Assembly: GCA_014138725.1 (NCBI GenBank)
Contig: JACJID010000006.1
Span: 432,001 to 496,000, forward strand
Source of the DNA: Kutzneria viridogrisea
Lineage (GTDB): Bacteria > Actinomycetota > Actinomycetes > Mycobacteriales > Pseudonocardiaceae
Reading direction: 5' to 3'
Length of the DNA: 64,000 nt
A program made the translations under genes and the position numbers. Shown piece by piece: positions 27,270 to 36,105 of the stretch; within the stretch, counting starts at the first letter, position 1; each line of letters starts with the position of its first letter. The notes under the pieces are model-generated. The model saw nothing but the letters and a program-made list of their open reading frames with translations. It was not told the DNA's origin and searched no databases.

Positions 27270-28739
27270 ATGACCGTGGAAGGGCCGGCCTGGACCGCGT
27301 CAGGCCTGCGCACCGGAGCGGGCAAGTACCCCATGGCCGTCGAGCAGCACGTCATGGCCCTGGCGGCTCGCCTGGTGCCGGGAGTGACCACGGTGACGCC
27401 GCATGCGCGGTACTACGCGCTGCACACGCTGGCGGCGGCGGAAGCCGAAGAGCGTGAGCTCGACCGCCGCCAGGCACAGGACCTGCTGCGGCGGATGGAG
27501 GTCGCGCTGGCAGCCGTGTCGTTCGTCCATCACGATGGCAAGGACACCAGTCTCGGGCGTGCCCACGGCACTGATGCGTTGGCGGGCCGCTTGCGCTCAA
27601 GAACGTTGTCCATGCCGGAAGCCGCGGTGGCAGGCAAGGGCGGCTACGTCCAGGCCAGTTGGGGCTTCTCCGGCGCGTACTTCGGATCCGAGCTCATCTT
27701 GGGCCTGCTGAACGAGAAGCGTGGTCCCGGTCCAGCATGCGACGTACAGGTGTTGCGATCGGGCATGGGCGAGTTGGTGGATATCGCCCGGCGAGACGAG
27801 ATCGTCTTGAGCGACCTGGCCGACTACGGTCACCTGTGTATGTGTTCGGCCGCTGGGGCGCCGGATGGGCGTTGGCTGGCGCGACTCCTTGCCGGCAGCG
27901 ATTCCCGCACACCAGACCGGGAGCAGACGCAGGCGCGGAAAGACACGATCCAACTGATCGCGCGCATCATCGACACCCATCCGGTTGCGCATCTGACGCG
28001 GGACGTGGGCGACGTTCTCGCGTTCGGTGACTTCCTCGTACAAGATGAGGAGACCACACGCAACCCTGTTGCCGCGGTCTGGCGCGGTCTTGTCCTGCGC
28101 AACCACACAGTGGGAGCGTGGCGGCGCCTGTGGGCTTGGCTGGTCGACGAAGTAGCCGGACTCACGCACATCTCCGATGTCGCCAGCGCGTTCGCCGACC
28201 GTCTGCCCCCTGGCCCACTCAGCTCCTTCCTGGACAGCCTGCCAGGCAACACCCTGCCCTCGGGACAGCCGGCCGACGCCGAGCGACAGCTGTGGAACGG
28301 CTACAACGCGCCAGACCGGGACCTGGCGATCCTGGCCGTCGGGGCGCGCAGGGTTGACGAGCTGACCGGTGACTCACTTGACGTGTTCGCGGGTCGTCGG
28401 GATCAGGAGCTCACGCCCGCCTGGTTCGCGGCGCTGCTCGCCGATGCTCGTTCGATGCCCGCCAGGGATTTCGCCGTCAGACTGACCAAGATCTTGATAG
28501 CGCGTAGTGAGCGAGTAGCCCTGGCGAAGGCCCGGCGTCGTGCCGACGGCACCCTGTGGTTCCCGGCGCGGCTGCGCGTGCTGGAGGACGGCTGGCTCTA
28601 CCGGGTGGGCGAGGAGGGACGCGGCGACGTGAACATGCGGCTCGACAGGCTGGGCAACGTGCTGGCTGGCGCCGGGGTGCTCGCGTGGGAAGACGGCGTA
28701 TGCACCGTGACGACTCTGGGGAGGGAGTTGCTTGCCTGA
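27270..28739 (+). CDS. Hypothetical middle protein of the SNF2-PLD operon (489 aa)
   Basis: ATG 27270, 4 bp after the SNF2 stop. The frame is open further upstream but only inside the SNF2 gene. Early sequence (GKYPMAVEQHVMALAARLVPG, TPHARYYALHTLAAAEAEE) recalls DUF6361-like proteins that accompany helicase/PLD genes, but I cannot confirm membership. The rest is mainly helical with Trp-rich segments and a C-terminal winged-helix-like end (RLRVLEDGWLYRVGEEG, LAGAGVLAWEDGV). No catalytic motif recognised. Its position suggests a specificity or adaptor subunit joining the ATPase and the nuclease. Confidence 0.8.
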   Translation: MTVEGPAWTASGLRTGAGKYPMAVEQHVMALAARLVPGVTTVTPHARYYALHTLAAAEAEERELDRRQAQDLLRRMEVALAAVSFVHHDGKDTSLGRAHGTDALAGRLRSRTLSMPEAAVAGKGGYVQASWGFSGAYFGSELILGLLNEKRGPGPACDVQVLRSGMGELVDIARRDEIVLSDLADYGHLCMCSAAGAPDGRWLARLLAGSDSRTPDREQTQARKDTIQLIARIIDTHPVAHLTRDVGDVLAFGDFLVQDEETTRNPVAAVWRGLVLRNHTVGAWRRLWAWLVDEVAGLTHISDVASAFADRLPPGPLSSFLDSLPGNTLPSGQPADAERQLWNGYNAPDRDLAILAVGARRVDELTGDSLDVFAGRRDQELTPAWFAALLADARSMPARDFAVRLTKILIARSERVALAKARRRADGTLWFPARLRVLEDGWLYRVGEEGRGDVNMRLDRLGNVLAGAGVLAWEDGVCTVTTLGRELLA

Positions 28740-31344
28740 GCACGACGATCCGCAGGAGTTCGGCGTCGCGTCACCGTTGACCTGGCTTCTCGCCGAGGAA
28801 GCTCACGGAGATCGACAACTCGAGCACGCGCTCTTCCTCGGCTTCACCCTCGACCTCGGCTTCTTCGAGGCCATGGCACTGGGACCGCTCCGAGCCTCCG
28901 GCGCCCGCGTCACCGTCGTCGGAGATGCCGAGATGAGCTGGCCCGACCCCCGCGCGGTCCGGCAAGCCGGCCGCACCTATCTGGCAGGGCTGGCGCAGTG
29001 CCCAGGCGCATTCCATCCGAAACTGGTTGTCCTGGTGGGGCAGCAGAGATGCCTCGCGGCCGTGGGCTCGGGCAATATCACTCTCGCGGGATGGCAGAAC
29101 AACGCCGAACTGTGGACCGTGTTTCACGGCACGCCCGAGGGCTCACCAAAGGCGATCTCGCAGGTTTCCCATTGGATGCGCGACCTCCCAGGGCACGTGA
29201 GATTGTCGGCCGGGGTCGCGGATGCTCTGTCAGCAGCCGCATCTCAACTCGAGATCTTCCCCTCCTCGGACAGTCCGCTGGTACTGGACAACCTCGAGAG
29301 TCCGTTGCTGGACCAGATTCCCGAAGGAGCAGTCGATGAACTGCGCGTGTTCGCGCCCTTCCACGACCCAGGCGCTGTCGCGCTCACGGCGCTCATCGCG
29401 CGGTTGGCACCGGCGAACCTGAAGGTCGCCTTTCAACCCGAAAAGACTGTCCTCGACGGCCCCGCGTTGTCGCGGATACTGCATGACAACAACGGCGAGC
29501 TGATTGTTGATGACGAGGCCAGGTACCGGCACGGGAAGCTGGTCGAGTGGTCGACCAGCGGCAGGACGTTCACGCTCACCGGCAGCGCGAACCTGTCCTC
29601 TGCGGCGTTGTGCAGAACACCCGCCACAGGCGGAAACTGCGAGCTGGCGGTGCTTTCCGAAGTGCCGCAATCGAAGATGCCGGAAGGGCGCTTTGCTCCT
29701 CCTACCGTGGTGGCGTCTCAGCGGTTCACAATGCGTGCGACGCGGCGCGAGGGACCAGCGCTTCTCGGCGCAACCCTGATCGACGGAGGAGCTCGCGTCG
29801 AGCTCGTCCGGTCCCTGCGAGCGCCGGGCGTGCTGGAGCTGTCGCCGGCGCACCTGTCACCGGATGACTGGGTTGAAGCGGTCGACGTGCCAACAGGGGT
29901 GCTGGAGCTGGTGGTTTACGGCAACATCGCGGCGGGCAGCAGGTGCAGGCTCGCTACTGTCGACGACGAAGGTGCGCGGGTTGCGAGCGCGGTTGTCTTC
30001 GTCGTTGATCCGCAGAAGGCCGCACAACGACCCGCCCATGTCCGGACGCAGGAGCGCACGACCAAGCCGAACGAGCTTCTCGCGGACAACGCCCTGCTCG
30101 AACAATTCATCTCGGATCTCGTCAGCCTGCGTGCTGGCCTGGTCACCAATCCATCACGAGCGGGCTCTGCGGCGCGCACGTCCGGCCGTCCCTCTTCCGA
30201 AACTGCAGGAGAAGCCGAGACCTGGCGCTCCTACGTGGACAGATGCAGTGACCGTCTCGGACTGCCGTTGGTCAATTTTGCATTGGGGTGCCACCTCGAC
30301 AAGGAAGCAAGTGTTCCTGACTCCAAGGCTGTGTGGTCGGAGAACCTCTCTGGCAACGACGAGGAATCCGGCCTCGATGAGGACAGCGCTGAGGATCTTG
30401 TAGAGCAGACCGCGGATCACGCCGAGAACGAGCAGCTTCAGGAAGATCCCGGATGCCTGGGAACCGCCACACTACGACGACTTCGTCGCTGGGCGAAGGA
30501 ACTTGTCGAAATCGTCGGCAGTCTCGGTCCCATCGAGCGGCTGCTCGCCACTCGCCTGCTGCTCACGATCACAGCCATGGGAGCCTGGCGATCCGATGAG
30601 CTCGAGTGGTTTCCCCTCGTTGCGAAGACGCTGACCGTACTGGGACGCAGTGAGGCTCCGCCGGCCGAGGTCGAAGCGCAGACGGGCAGCCTGGTCGCCG
30701 TCGGCCTGGCGCTGTTGCGGATGCATGCGCCGCGGCACGAGCAGACTGGTGAAGCGGTGCGGTACCAGGAGTCAGTCGAGTCGGTCGCGCATCTCCTGCC
30801 TGCTGCGGAACCCGAACTGGTCGCCGAGTACGCGACCAGGCTGACGACGCGATTCGGAGGACTGGTTGACACCGAATCCGTTCTGGCGCTTGCCGATGAG
30901 ATCGTGCAGGCCGATCCGATGGCGGACGCGGTACTGGCTCTTCGTGAAAAAGGCAGGGAGGCACATGCAGACAGTCCCCACGTTCTGCATGTGACTGGCG
31001 ATTTTGGCAACCCGGTCGTTGCAGCCCTCGATGCCATCGCGGCTGTGGCCAGAGGCAACACCGTCGCAGCGTGGGCCAGCAACAGCAAAGGACGCTGGGC
31101 ACTGCTGGTTTGGCGCAAGCCAGATCTTTACCGAGTGGAGCGGGACAAGCGCGGACTGGTGTTGTGGCGACAGTACCGCCTCGATCGACGCCTCTCGCTA
31201 TCAGCGCTCGCCCATGCTCGTGACTTCGACCTCGCGCAGCAAGTACCTCGTCGTGCACTGGTACAACCAATCCCCGACGCCGTAGAACTGATTCGTACGC
31301 TGGGACTGGATCCGACAACGCCACCCGTCTGTCCAGTGGTGTGA
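28732..31344 (+). CDS. Phospholipase D-superfamily nuclease-like protein (870 aa)
   Basis: TTG start at 28732 overlapping the previous stop by 8 nt, with GGGAGGGAG just upstream. Two PLD half-sites are present: FHPK (His95, Lys97) with GSGN (112-115), and HGK (His267, Lys269) with GSAN (284-287). These match the HxK...GSxN signature of PLD nucleases. The second half (~400-870) holds an acidic linker (about 540-580, ESGLDEDSAEDL) and a helical domain without recognised family. Dimer-like HxK pairs within one chain fit a DNA or RNA phosphodiesterase. In context it is the effector of the SNF2 operon. Confidence 0.87.
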   Translation: MPEHDDPQEFGVASPLTWLLAEEAHGDRQLEHALFLGFTLDLGFFEAMALGPLRASGARVTVVGDAEMSWPDPRAVRQAGRTYLAGLAQCPGAFHPKLVVLVGQQRCLAAVGSGNITLAGWQNNAELWTVFHGTPEGSPKAISQVSHWMRDLPGHVRLSAGVADALSAAASQLEIFPSSDSPLVLDNLESPLLDQIPEGAVDELRVFAPFHDPGAVALTALIARLAPANLKVAFQPEKTVLDGPALSRILHDNNGELIVDDEARYRHGKLVEWSTSGRTFTLTGSANLSSAALCRTPATGGNCELAVLSEVPQSKMPEGRFAPPTVVASQRFTMRATRREGPALLGATLIDGGARVELVRSLRAPGVLELSPAHLSPDDWVEAVDVPTGVLELVVYGNIAAGSRCRLATVDDEGARVASAVVFVVDPQKAAQRPAHVRTQERTTKPNELLADNALLEQFISDLVSLRAGLVTNPSRAGSAARTSGRPSSETAGEAETWRSYVDRCSDRLGLPLVNFALGCHLDKEASVPDSKAVWSENLSGNDEESGLDEDSAEDLVEQTADHAENEQLQEDPGCLGTATLRRLRRWAKELVEIVGSLGPIERLLATRLLLTITAMGAWRSDELEWFPLVAKTLTVLGRSEAPPAEVEAQTGSLVAVGLALLRMHAPRHEQTGEAVRYQESVESVAHLLPAAEPELVAEYATRLTTRFGGLVDTESVLALADEIVQADPMADAVLALREKGREAHADSPHVLHVTGDFGNPVVAALDAIAAVARGNTVAAWASNSKGRWALLVWRKPDLYRVERDKRGLVLWRQYRLDRRLSLSALAHARDFDLAQQVPRRALVQPIPDAVELIRTLGLDPTTPPVCPVV

Positions 31345-31346
31345 GC

Positions 31347-32080
31347 TCACAGCTCTGGACAGGTCGTCCGACAGTTGGCCGCCCGCGTGGGCTTGCCGAC
31401 GGCGGCAATTGGAAGATGCCCGGCCTGTAGCCACCGTCGCAGCACTCGACGGCCGTAGTTGTTGGTACCCGCGATCCGGTCCAACTCCGCGCCGGTCGGC
31501 GTGCGGCCATTGGACCGTTCGGTCACGTAATAGGCCCACATCCGCTGCTCCGCGGTCGGCTCGTCCAGCGAGCGAGACCCGTCCGGGACGCCAGCGAGAC
31601 GCACCACCTGCTCAGTCTGGCCATCGGTTTCCCCTGTCTCGCCGGTCTCGGTGCTGGTCTCGCTCAGGGTCTCGGCGCGGTGCCGCTTGAGCGCGCGGTT
31701 GAGCAACTCGACCGCCAGCAGCAGCGCCAGCGGCGGGCACGCCGCGACCGCCACGGCGAACACGCTCAGCTCCGGGGCCGCCGCCACGTTCGCGCACAGC
31801 GACAAGCAGATCCCGAAGACGAAGGCGAGCCACGCCGCCCACTGGCCGTCGGCGCGGCGGCCGTGGCCGGTTTTCCACAGCTCCACCGTGGCCGTGGTCA
31901 ACAGCCCGTCGACGATCAGTGGCCAGATCGCCGCGGTGGCCTCGTCCGCGCCGAACCGCAGCGCAACTCCCGCCCGTGTCGATATGAGGCGTATACCGCG
32001 TCGAGGGCGACCAGCGCGGTGCAGGAGCACTGCACCCCCAGCGCGCGGTCCTGCCGAGTCGAGGTTGCCGTGGCGTTCAC
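31347..32080 (-). pseudogene. DUF2637-type membrane protein of an integrative element, frameshifted
   Basis: From GTG 32080 the frame reads NATATSTRQDRALGVQ, LVALDAVYASYRHGRE, then breaks near 31961-31970. The continuation lies in another frame: ALRFGADEATAAIWPLIVDG and three hydrophobic segments, followed by a helix-turn-helix-like tail (AELDRIAGTNNYGRRVLRRWL). Joined, these give the typical DUF2637 layout found in actinomycete integrative and conjugative elements. One base change of length would restore it, so either a decayed gene or a sequencing error. It supports the island interpretation. Confidence 0.75.
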
Positions 32081-32153
32081 CGCAGCACACCTCGTGCCGT
32101 GTACCGCGCATTATCCGCACAGAAGCCGACGCAGGCGAACACCTACGAGCCGG

Positions 32154-32276
32154 TTACCGCCGGCCCACCGGCACATGCGGAACCCGGACGCGGAGGTAGT
32201 CAGCTCCGCACACCACGCAGGACAGCCCGTCGGCCTGCAGCGCGCTCAGCTCGGCGATGATCGTGTCGCGGCTCAT
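32154..32276 (-). CDS. Small CxxC protein typical of actinomycete integrative elements
   Basis: 40 residues from ATG 32276: an N-terminal helix (RDTIIAELSALQADG) then SCVVCGADYLRVRVPHVPVG. This CVVCGADY-VPVG pattern is familiar from short proteins of integrative elements, which often end in a second Cys pair that is missing here because the frame stops early. It lies just upstream of the DUF2637 gene on the same strand. Possibly truncated; zinc binding would need another partner. Confidence 0.55.
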   Translation of the reverse strand: MSRDTIIAELSALQADGLSCVVCGADYLRVRVPHVPVGRR

Positions 32277-32460
32277 CGGGGACCACACGCTGTCAGGCGA
32301 CGGGGGCCCACCGGGCGGATCGTGATCTTAGGGCCTTCGACCAGCACTGAGCGGTTCGTATGCTGATGCGTTAGGCCTACTCTTTGTTTGAGTCCGTCTG
32401 ATCGAGCGCTTTCCGCTGGTCGGGCGGGCTATCTACATTATGTACGCTGAGCGTGCTGGT

Positions 32461-32949
32461 CTATCGCCGCATCCTCGGGTCTTGCGAGGGGTCGGCGTAC
32501 ATCGGCGGGCAGCCGTGCTCGACGGCGTCGGGGCGCAGTTCGTAGTGCCAGGGTTCGTTGCGGTAGATCTGGCATAGCCCGTACCTGGCGCCGTGCTTGG
32601 ACAGCCAGGCCGTGGCATCGGAGGGCCCGATGTCGACCGCGTCCCCCGACACGTGAGCGGACGTGTCGGGAGTGGCCACCCAGCGGGCGGCTTCCTGTTC
32701 TGAGCCGTACTTCGAGACCGCCTCACGGCGTAGTTGTTCCTGGTATTCCCGGGAACGCCAGCCACCATTGACGAAGAACTCGATCCCGTCGTCCGCGGCA
32801 TCAGTCGCGGCTCGGCGCAGGGCACCGAGCAGATCGGGCTCGAGGTTGGCCACGGCCGGAGTCTGGTCATCGAAGACCGACACGGGGACGGGGACAGCGC
32901 CATGTGCCTTGCCAAGGGAGTGCCGGACGGCCGATTCGCTGTAGCGCAT
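32461..32949 (-). CDS. vanY: VanY-type D,D-carboxypeptidase
   Basis: 162 residues from ATG 32949. The M15 metallopeptidase motifs are complete: SAHVSGDAVD (zinc ligands His99 and Asp106), EPWH (base Glu132, zinc ligand His135) and the substrate-binding region GWRSREYQEQ. There is no signal peptide or membrane anchor, unlike membrane VanY proteins, so it may act in the cytoplasm or be a VanXY-like or short VanY form. Role: removal of the last D-Ala from pentapeptide precursors. It is divergent from vanR, and its promoter and first residues (MRYSES) closely match those of vanH (MTYSEP), implying shared VanR control. Confidence 0.85.
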   Translation of the reverse strand: MRYSESAVRHSLGKAHGAVPVPVSVFDDQTPAVANLEPDLLGALRRAATDAADDGIEFFVNGGWRSREYQEQLRREAVSKYGSEQEAARWVATPDTSAHVSGDAVDIGPSDATAWLSKHGARYGLCQIYRNEPWHYELRPDAVEHGCPPMYADPSQDPRMRR

Positions 32950-33036
32950 GCCTCCAGTCAAGGCAGCGTGGTGTTGCCAGCCCGTAGTCGGTTTTCGGTA
33001 TGCCGACGATATGCGCCGGTCCGTAGCATCGGGGGC
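32950..33036. promoter_or_regulatory. Divergent vanY / vanR control region
   Basis: 87 bp between two divergent starts. Its vanY-proximal 60 bp match the vanH upstream region at about 50 of 60 positions without gaps, starting at the shared block CCAGTCAAGGCAG directly beside the start codons. Conservation beyond the ribosome site points to a common promoter and VanR operator. Confidence 0.7.
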
Positions 33037-33732
33037 ATGCGTGTGTTGGTCGTCGAGGACGAGCCCTACATGGCAGCCGCTATCCGCGATGGGCTGCGCC
33101 TGGAAGCGATCGCGGCCGACATCGCCGGTGACGGCGACACCGCTCTGGAGCTGTTGGGCATCAACGCATACGACATCGCCGTCCTCGACCGCGACATTCC
33201 CGGCCCCTCCGGTGACGAGATCGCCAAACGCATCGTCGCCTCCGGCAGCGGTATGCCGATCCTCATGCTGACCGCCGCCGATCGTCTCGACGACAAGGCC
33301 ACCGGGTTCGAGCTCGGCGCCGACGACTACCTCACCAAGCCGTTCGAACTGCAAGAGCTCGTGCTCCGTCTCAGAGCACTCGACCGCAGGCGCGCGCACA
33401 GCAGGCCCCCTGTACGGGAGATCGCCGGTCTGCGTGTGGATCCGTTCCGCCGCGAGGTCTACCGCGACGGCCGGTACGTCGCGCTGACCAGGAAACAGTT
33501 CGCGGTGCTCGAAGTCCTCGTCGCCGCCGAAGGAGGTGTCATCAGCGCCGAAGAACTCTTGGCGCGAGCATGGGATGAGAACGCCGACCCGTTCACCAAC
33601 GCCGTGCGCATAACTGTCTCGGCACTGCGCAAACGGCTCGGCCAACCCTGGATCATCGCCACTGTGGCCGGCGTCGGCTACCGCATCGACCCAGCGGCCG
33701 GCACCGGCGGTGCGGGAGGGGCCCGTGACTAG
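33037..33732 (+). CDS. vanR: VanR response regulator, OmpR/PhoB type
   Basis: 231 residues. Receiver domain with acidic pocket VEDE (6-9), phosphoacceptor Asp51 (AVLDRDIPGPSG), TAAD and Lys in DDYLTKPF; C-terminal winged helix with ALTRKQFAVLEVLV and ATVAGVGYRI. It activates the resistance genes when phosphorylated by VanS. ATG 33037 is preceded by GGGGGC; a longer frame into vanY lacks support. The stop overlaps vanS by 8 nt. Confidence 0.93.
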   Translation: MRVLVVEDEPYMAAAIRDGLRLEAIAADIAGDGDTALELLGINAYDIAVLDRDIPGPSGDEIAKRIVASGSGMPILMLTAADRLDDKATGFELGADDYLTKPFELQELVLRLRALDRRRAHSRPPVREIAGLRVDPFRREVYRDGRYVALTRKQFAVLEVLVAAEGGVISAEELLARAWDENADPFTNAVRITVSALRKRLGQPWIIATVAGVGYRIDPAAGTGGAGGARD

Positions 33733-34816
33733 ACCGCCTGGTTTGAGCGTCCGCCTCAAACTCACCCTCAGCTACGCCGGGTTCCTCATGCTCGCTGGTG
33801 CCTTGCTGCTCGCCCTGTGGGCGGTCCTGCAAACGTTCTTCCAGCACCCGCTGATCGAAGACATGAGATCCGGCATCGGCGGGGCGTTCGCTCCAGGTCG
33901 CTCCGCAACACAGCGAGCCTTCGGCCTGGCGGGCGCCGGGGTGCTCGCGTTCCTGCTGGTGTTCGGTCTCGTGGGAGGGTGGATCCTTTCCGGCCGCATG
34001 CTCGCACCGCTGACTCGCATCACGGAGGCGACCCGCCTGGCCTCGAACGGGTCGCTCTCCCACCGGATCCGGCTACCGGGCCGCAACGACGAGTTCCGCG
34101 AACTCGCCGACGCCTTCGACACCATGCTCGCGCAACTCGAAGCGCACGTCTCCGAACAGCAGAGATTCGCCGCCAACGCCTCCCACGAACTGCGCACTCC
34201 GCTGGCGATCACTCAAGCTCTCCTGGACGTCGCCCGCAACGATCCAGGCTCCGACACCGGCGAACTCGTCAAGCGCCTCGGCTTCGTCAACACCCGGGCG
34301 ATCGACCTCACTGAAGCGTTGCTCCTGCTCAGTCGCGCCGACCAGCGATTCACCCGAGAACACGTCGACCTGTCCCTCATCGCGGAAGAGGCCGCTGAGA
34401 CGCTCCTGCCCCTCGCCGAAAAGCACGGCCTCACCATCGAGACCTCCGGCGACATCACCCCCACCAGCGGCTCACACGCGCTCCTGTTGCAGATGACCAC
34501 GAACCTTGTGCACAACGCCATCGTCCACAATCTCCCCGAACACGGCACCGTGCGGGTCAACACCGCCATCCGCTCTGGGGCGGTCGAGTTGGCCGTCGAA
34601 AACACCGGCCCGAAGCTCTCACCACAGCTGGTCTCGACACTCACCGAACCGTTCCAGCGCGGCACCGGACGCGTACGTGGTGACCACGCGGGTGTCGGCC
34701 TTGGCCTCGCGATCGTCAAAAGGATCGCCCAAGCACACGACGGAACACTCGCCCTCACGCCCTGCCCCGCAGGGGGGTTGCGTGTCACGGTGCGACTACC
34801 CGCCGCGCCGTCATGA
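33725..34816 (+). CDS. vanS: VanS sensor histidine kinase
   Basis: 363 residues from GTG 33725, which has GGGAGGGG seven bases upstream. Two transmembrane helices (about 15-38 and 67-88) flank a very short external loop of about 28 residues, then HAMP, H-box NASHELRTPL (His154), N-box MTTNLVHNAIVHN and G-boxes GVGLGLAIVKRIA. The short loop is like other actinomycete VanS sensors thought to detect glycopeptide directly. Its last 6 bp overlap the end of the converging MurG-like gene. Confidence 0.92.
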   Translation: MTRPPGLSVRLKLTLSYAGFLMLAGALLLALWAVLQTFFQHPLIEDMRSGIGGAFAPGRSATQRAFGLAGAGVLAFLLVFGLVGGWILSGRMLAPLTRITEATRLASNGSLSHRIRLPGRNDEFRELADAFDTMLAQLEAHVSEQQRFAANASHELRTPLAITQALLDVARNDPGSDTGELVKRLGFVNTRAIDLTEALLLLSRADQRFTREHVDLSLIAEEAAETLLPLAEKHGLTIETSGDITPTSGSHALLLQMTTNLVHNAIVHNLPEHGTVRVNTAIRSGAVELAVENTGPKLSPQLVSTLTEPFQRGTGRVRGDHAGVGLGLAIVKRIAQAHDGTLALTPCPAGGLRVTVRLPAAPS

Positions 34817-35920
34817 GGCGAACCCGCGTCGCTCGGCGACCGCGGTGAGCACGTGCCGGGCCAGGACGACGTCCGCGTCAGCTGCGCCGGCCGCCGACGC
34901 GCGGCCCGACATCGCCGCGATCCGCTCGGGATCGGTGAGCACCGGGATCAGGGTGGTCTCGATCCAGGCCGGGTCGAGGTCGGCGTCGTCGACGAGCAGC
35001 GCCCCGCCGGTCGCGACGACCGGCTCGGCGTTCAGCCGCTGCTCACCGCCGCGCAGTGGCAGCGGGACGTACGCGGCCGGCAGGCCGACAGCGGCCAGTT
35101 CGGCGCACGTCATCGCCCCCGAGCGGCAGATCGCGAAGTCGGCTGCGGCGTAGGCGTACTGCATCTGGTCGACGTAGGGGATGACGACGTAGGGCGGGTC
35201 GGCGGGGTCGCCGTCCGGCACCTCGACCACGTGGCCAGGCCCGGTGATGTGCAGCACCTGCACACCGTTCGCCCGCAACGCCGAGGCGGCGCCGGACACC
35301 GCGGCGTTGATCGCCTTGGCGCCCTGCGAACCACCGGTGACCATCAGTACCGGCCCGCCGGGTCGCAGGCCGAACCGCTGCCGGGCCGCGTCGCGCAGCG
35401 CGGGTCGGTCGAGCCCGGCGATCGCCGGCCGCAGCGGGATCCCGATAGCGGTGGCGTGAGCCAGCCGGACATTCGGCGAGGCGGTGAACACGTGCGTCGT
35501 CATCCTGGCCGCCAGCCGGTTGGCCACCCCGGGCCGGGCGTTCGCCTCGTGGATGACGATCGGCAGGCCTTGCTTGCGGGCGGCGAGGTAGGCCGGCATG
35601 GCCACGTAGCCGCCGAAGCCCACCACGACCTCGGCCCGCACGCGGTCGAGCACCGCCGCGGCGGCCAGCACCGAATGGTGCAGCCTGCCCGGTGTCCGCA
35701 GCAGGGCCCGGCTCAGTGTGCGCGGCAGCGGCACCGGCGGGATGAGTTCGAGCGGGTAGCCGCGGGCCGGGATGAGCGTGGTGTCCAGGCCACGGACGGT
35801 GCCGAGGGCGGTGATCTCGGCCGTGGGCTCCAGCCTGCGCAGCGCGTCGGCGAAGTTCATCGTGGGCTCGATGTGCCCGGCCGAATGGCCGCCGGCGACA
35901 ACGACACGCGGTGCCGTCAC
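34811..35920 (-). CDS. MurG paralogue (lipid II synthase) linked to van genes
   Basis: 369-residue GT28 glycosyltransferase: N-terminal GGHSAGHIEP lipid-I loop, GFGGYV, HEANARPG, VTGGSQGAKAIN, and UDP-GlcNAc site CRSGAMTCAELAAVG. MurG adds GlcNAc to lipid I on the inner membrane face. A second copy within a resistance cluster is probably tuned to lipid I ending in D-Ala-D-Lac or protects flux under antibiotic stress; that is inference. Same strand as vanHAX, 185 bp beyond vanX, so it may be the last gene of that transcript. The essential chromosomal murG would be elsewhere. Confidence 0.88.
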   Translation of the reverse strand: MTAPRVVVAGGHSAGHIEPTMNFADALRRLEPTAEITALGTVRGLDTTLIPARGYPLELIPPVPLPRTLSRALLRTPGRLHHSVLAAAAVLDRVRAEVVVGFGGYVAMPAYLAARKQGLPIVIHEANARPGVANRLAARMTTHVFTASPNVRLAHATAIGIPLRPAIAGLDRPALRDAARQRFGLRPGGPVLMVTGGSQGAKAINAAVSGAASALRANGVQVLHITGPGHVVEVPDGDPADPPYVVIPYVDQMQYAYAAADFAICRSGAMTCAELAAVGLPAAYVPLPLRGGEQRLNAEPVVATGGALLVDDADLDPAWIETTLIPVLTDPERIAAMSGRASAAGAADADVVLARHVLTAVAERRGFAS

Positions 35921-36105
35921 ATCCGCCCCCAGACGCCCAGCAAACTGATCTTCATGACGGTTGGTGTCGTTGAGATCGCGGAGGAACCGGGATGAACTCC
36001 TTGTTTGGTCGAGGTGACCGCGGCGTCGGCGGAGTGTGCTGATCGTATCTGCATGCCTTCCCCTGTTGACAACTCAACGCTTTGCAATTTCCTCAACCGA
36101 CTCGA

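Noticed and set aside
25034-31344. Calling the SNF2/PLD operon DISARM
   Set aside because: DrmA helicase, DrmB (DUF1998) and a methyltransferase are missing, so it does not meet the definition.
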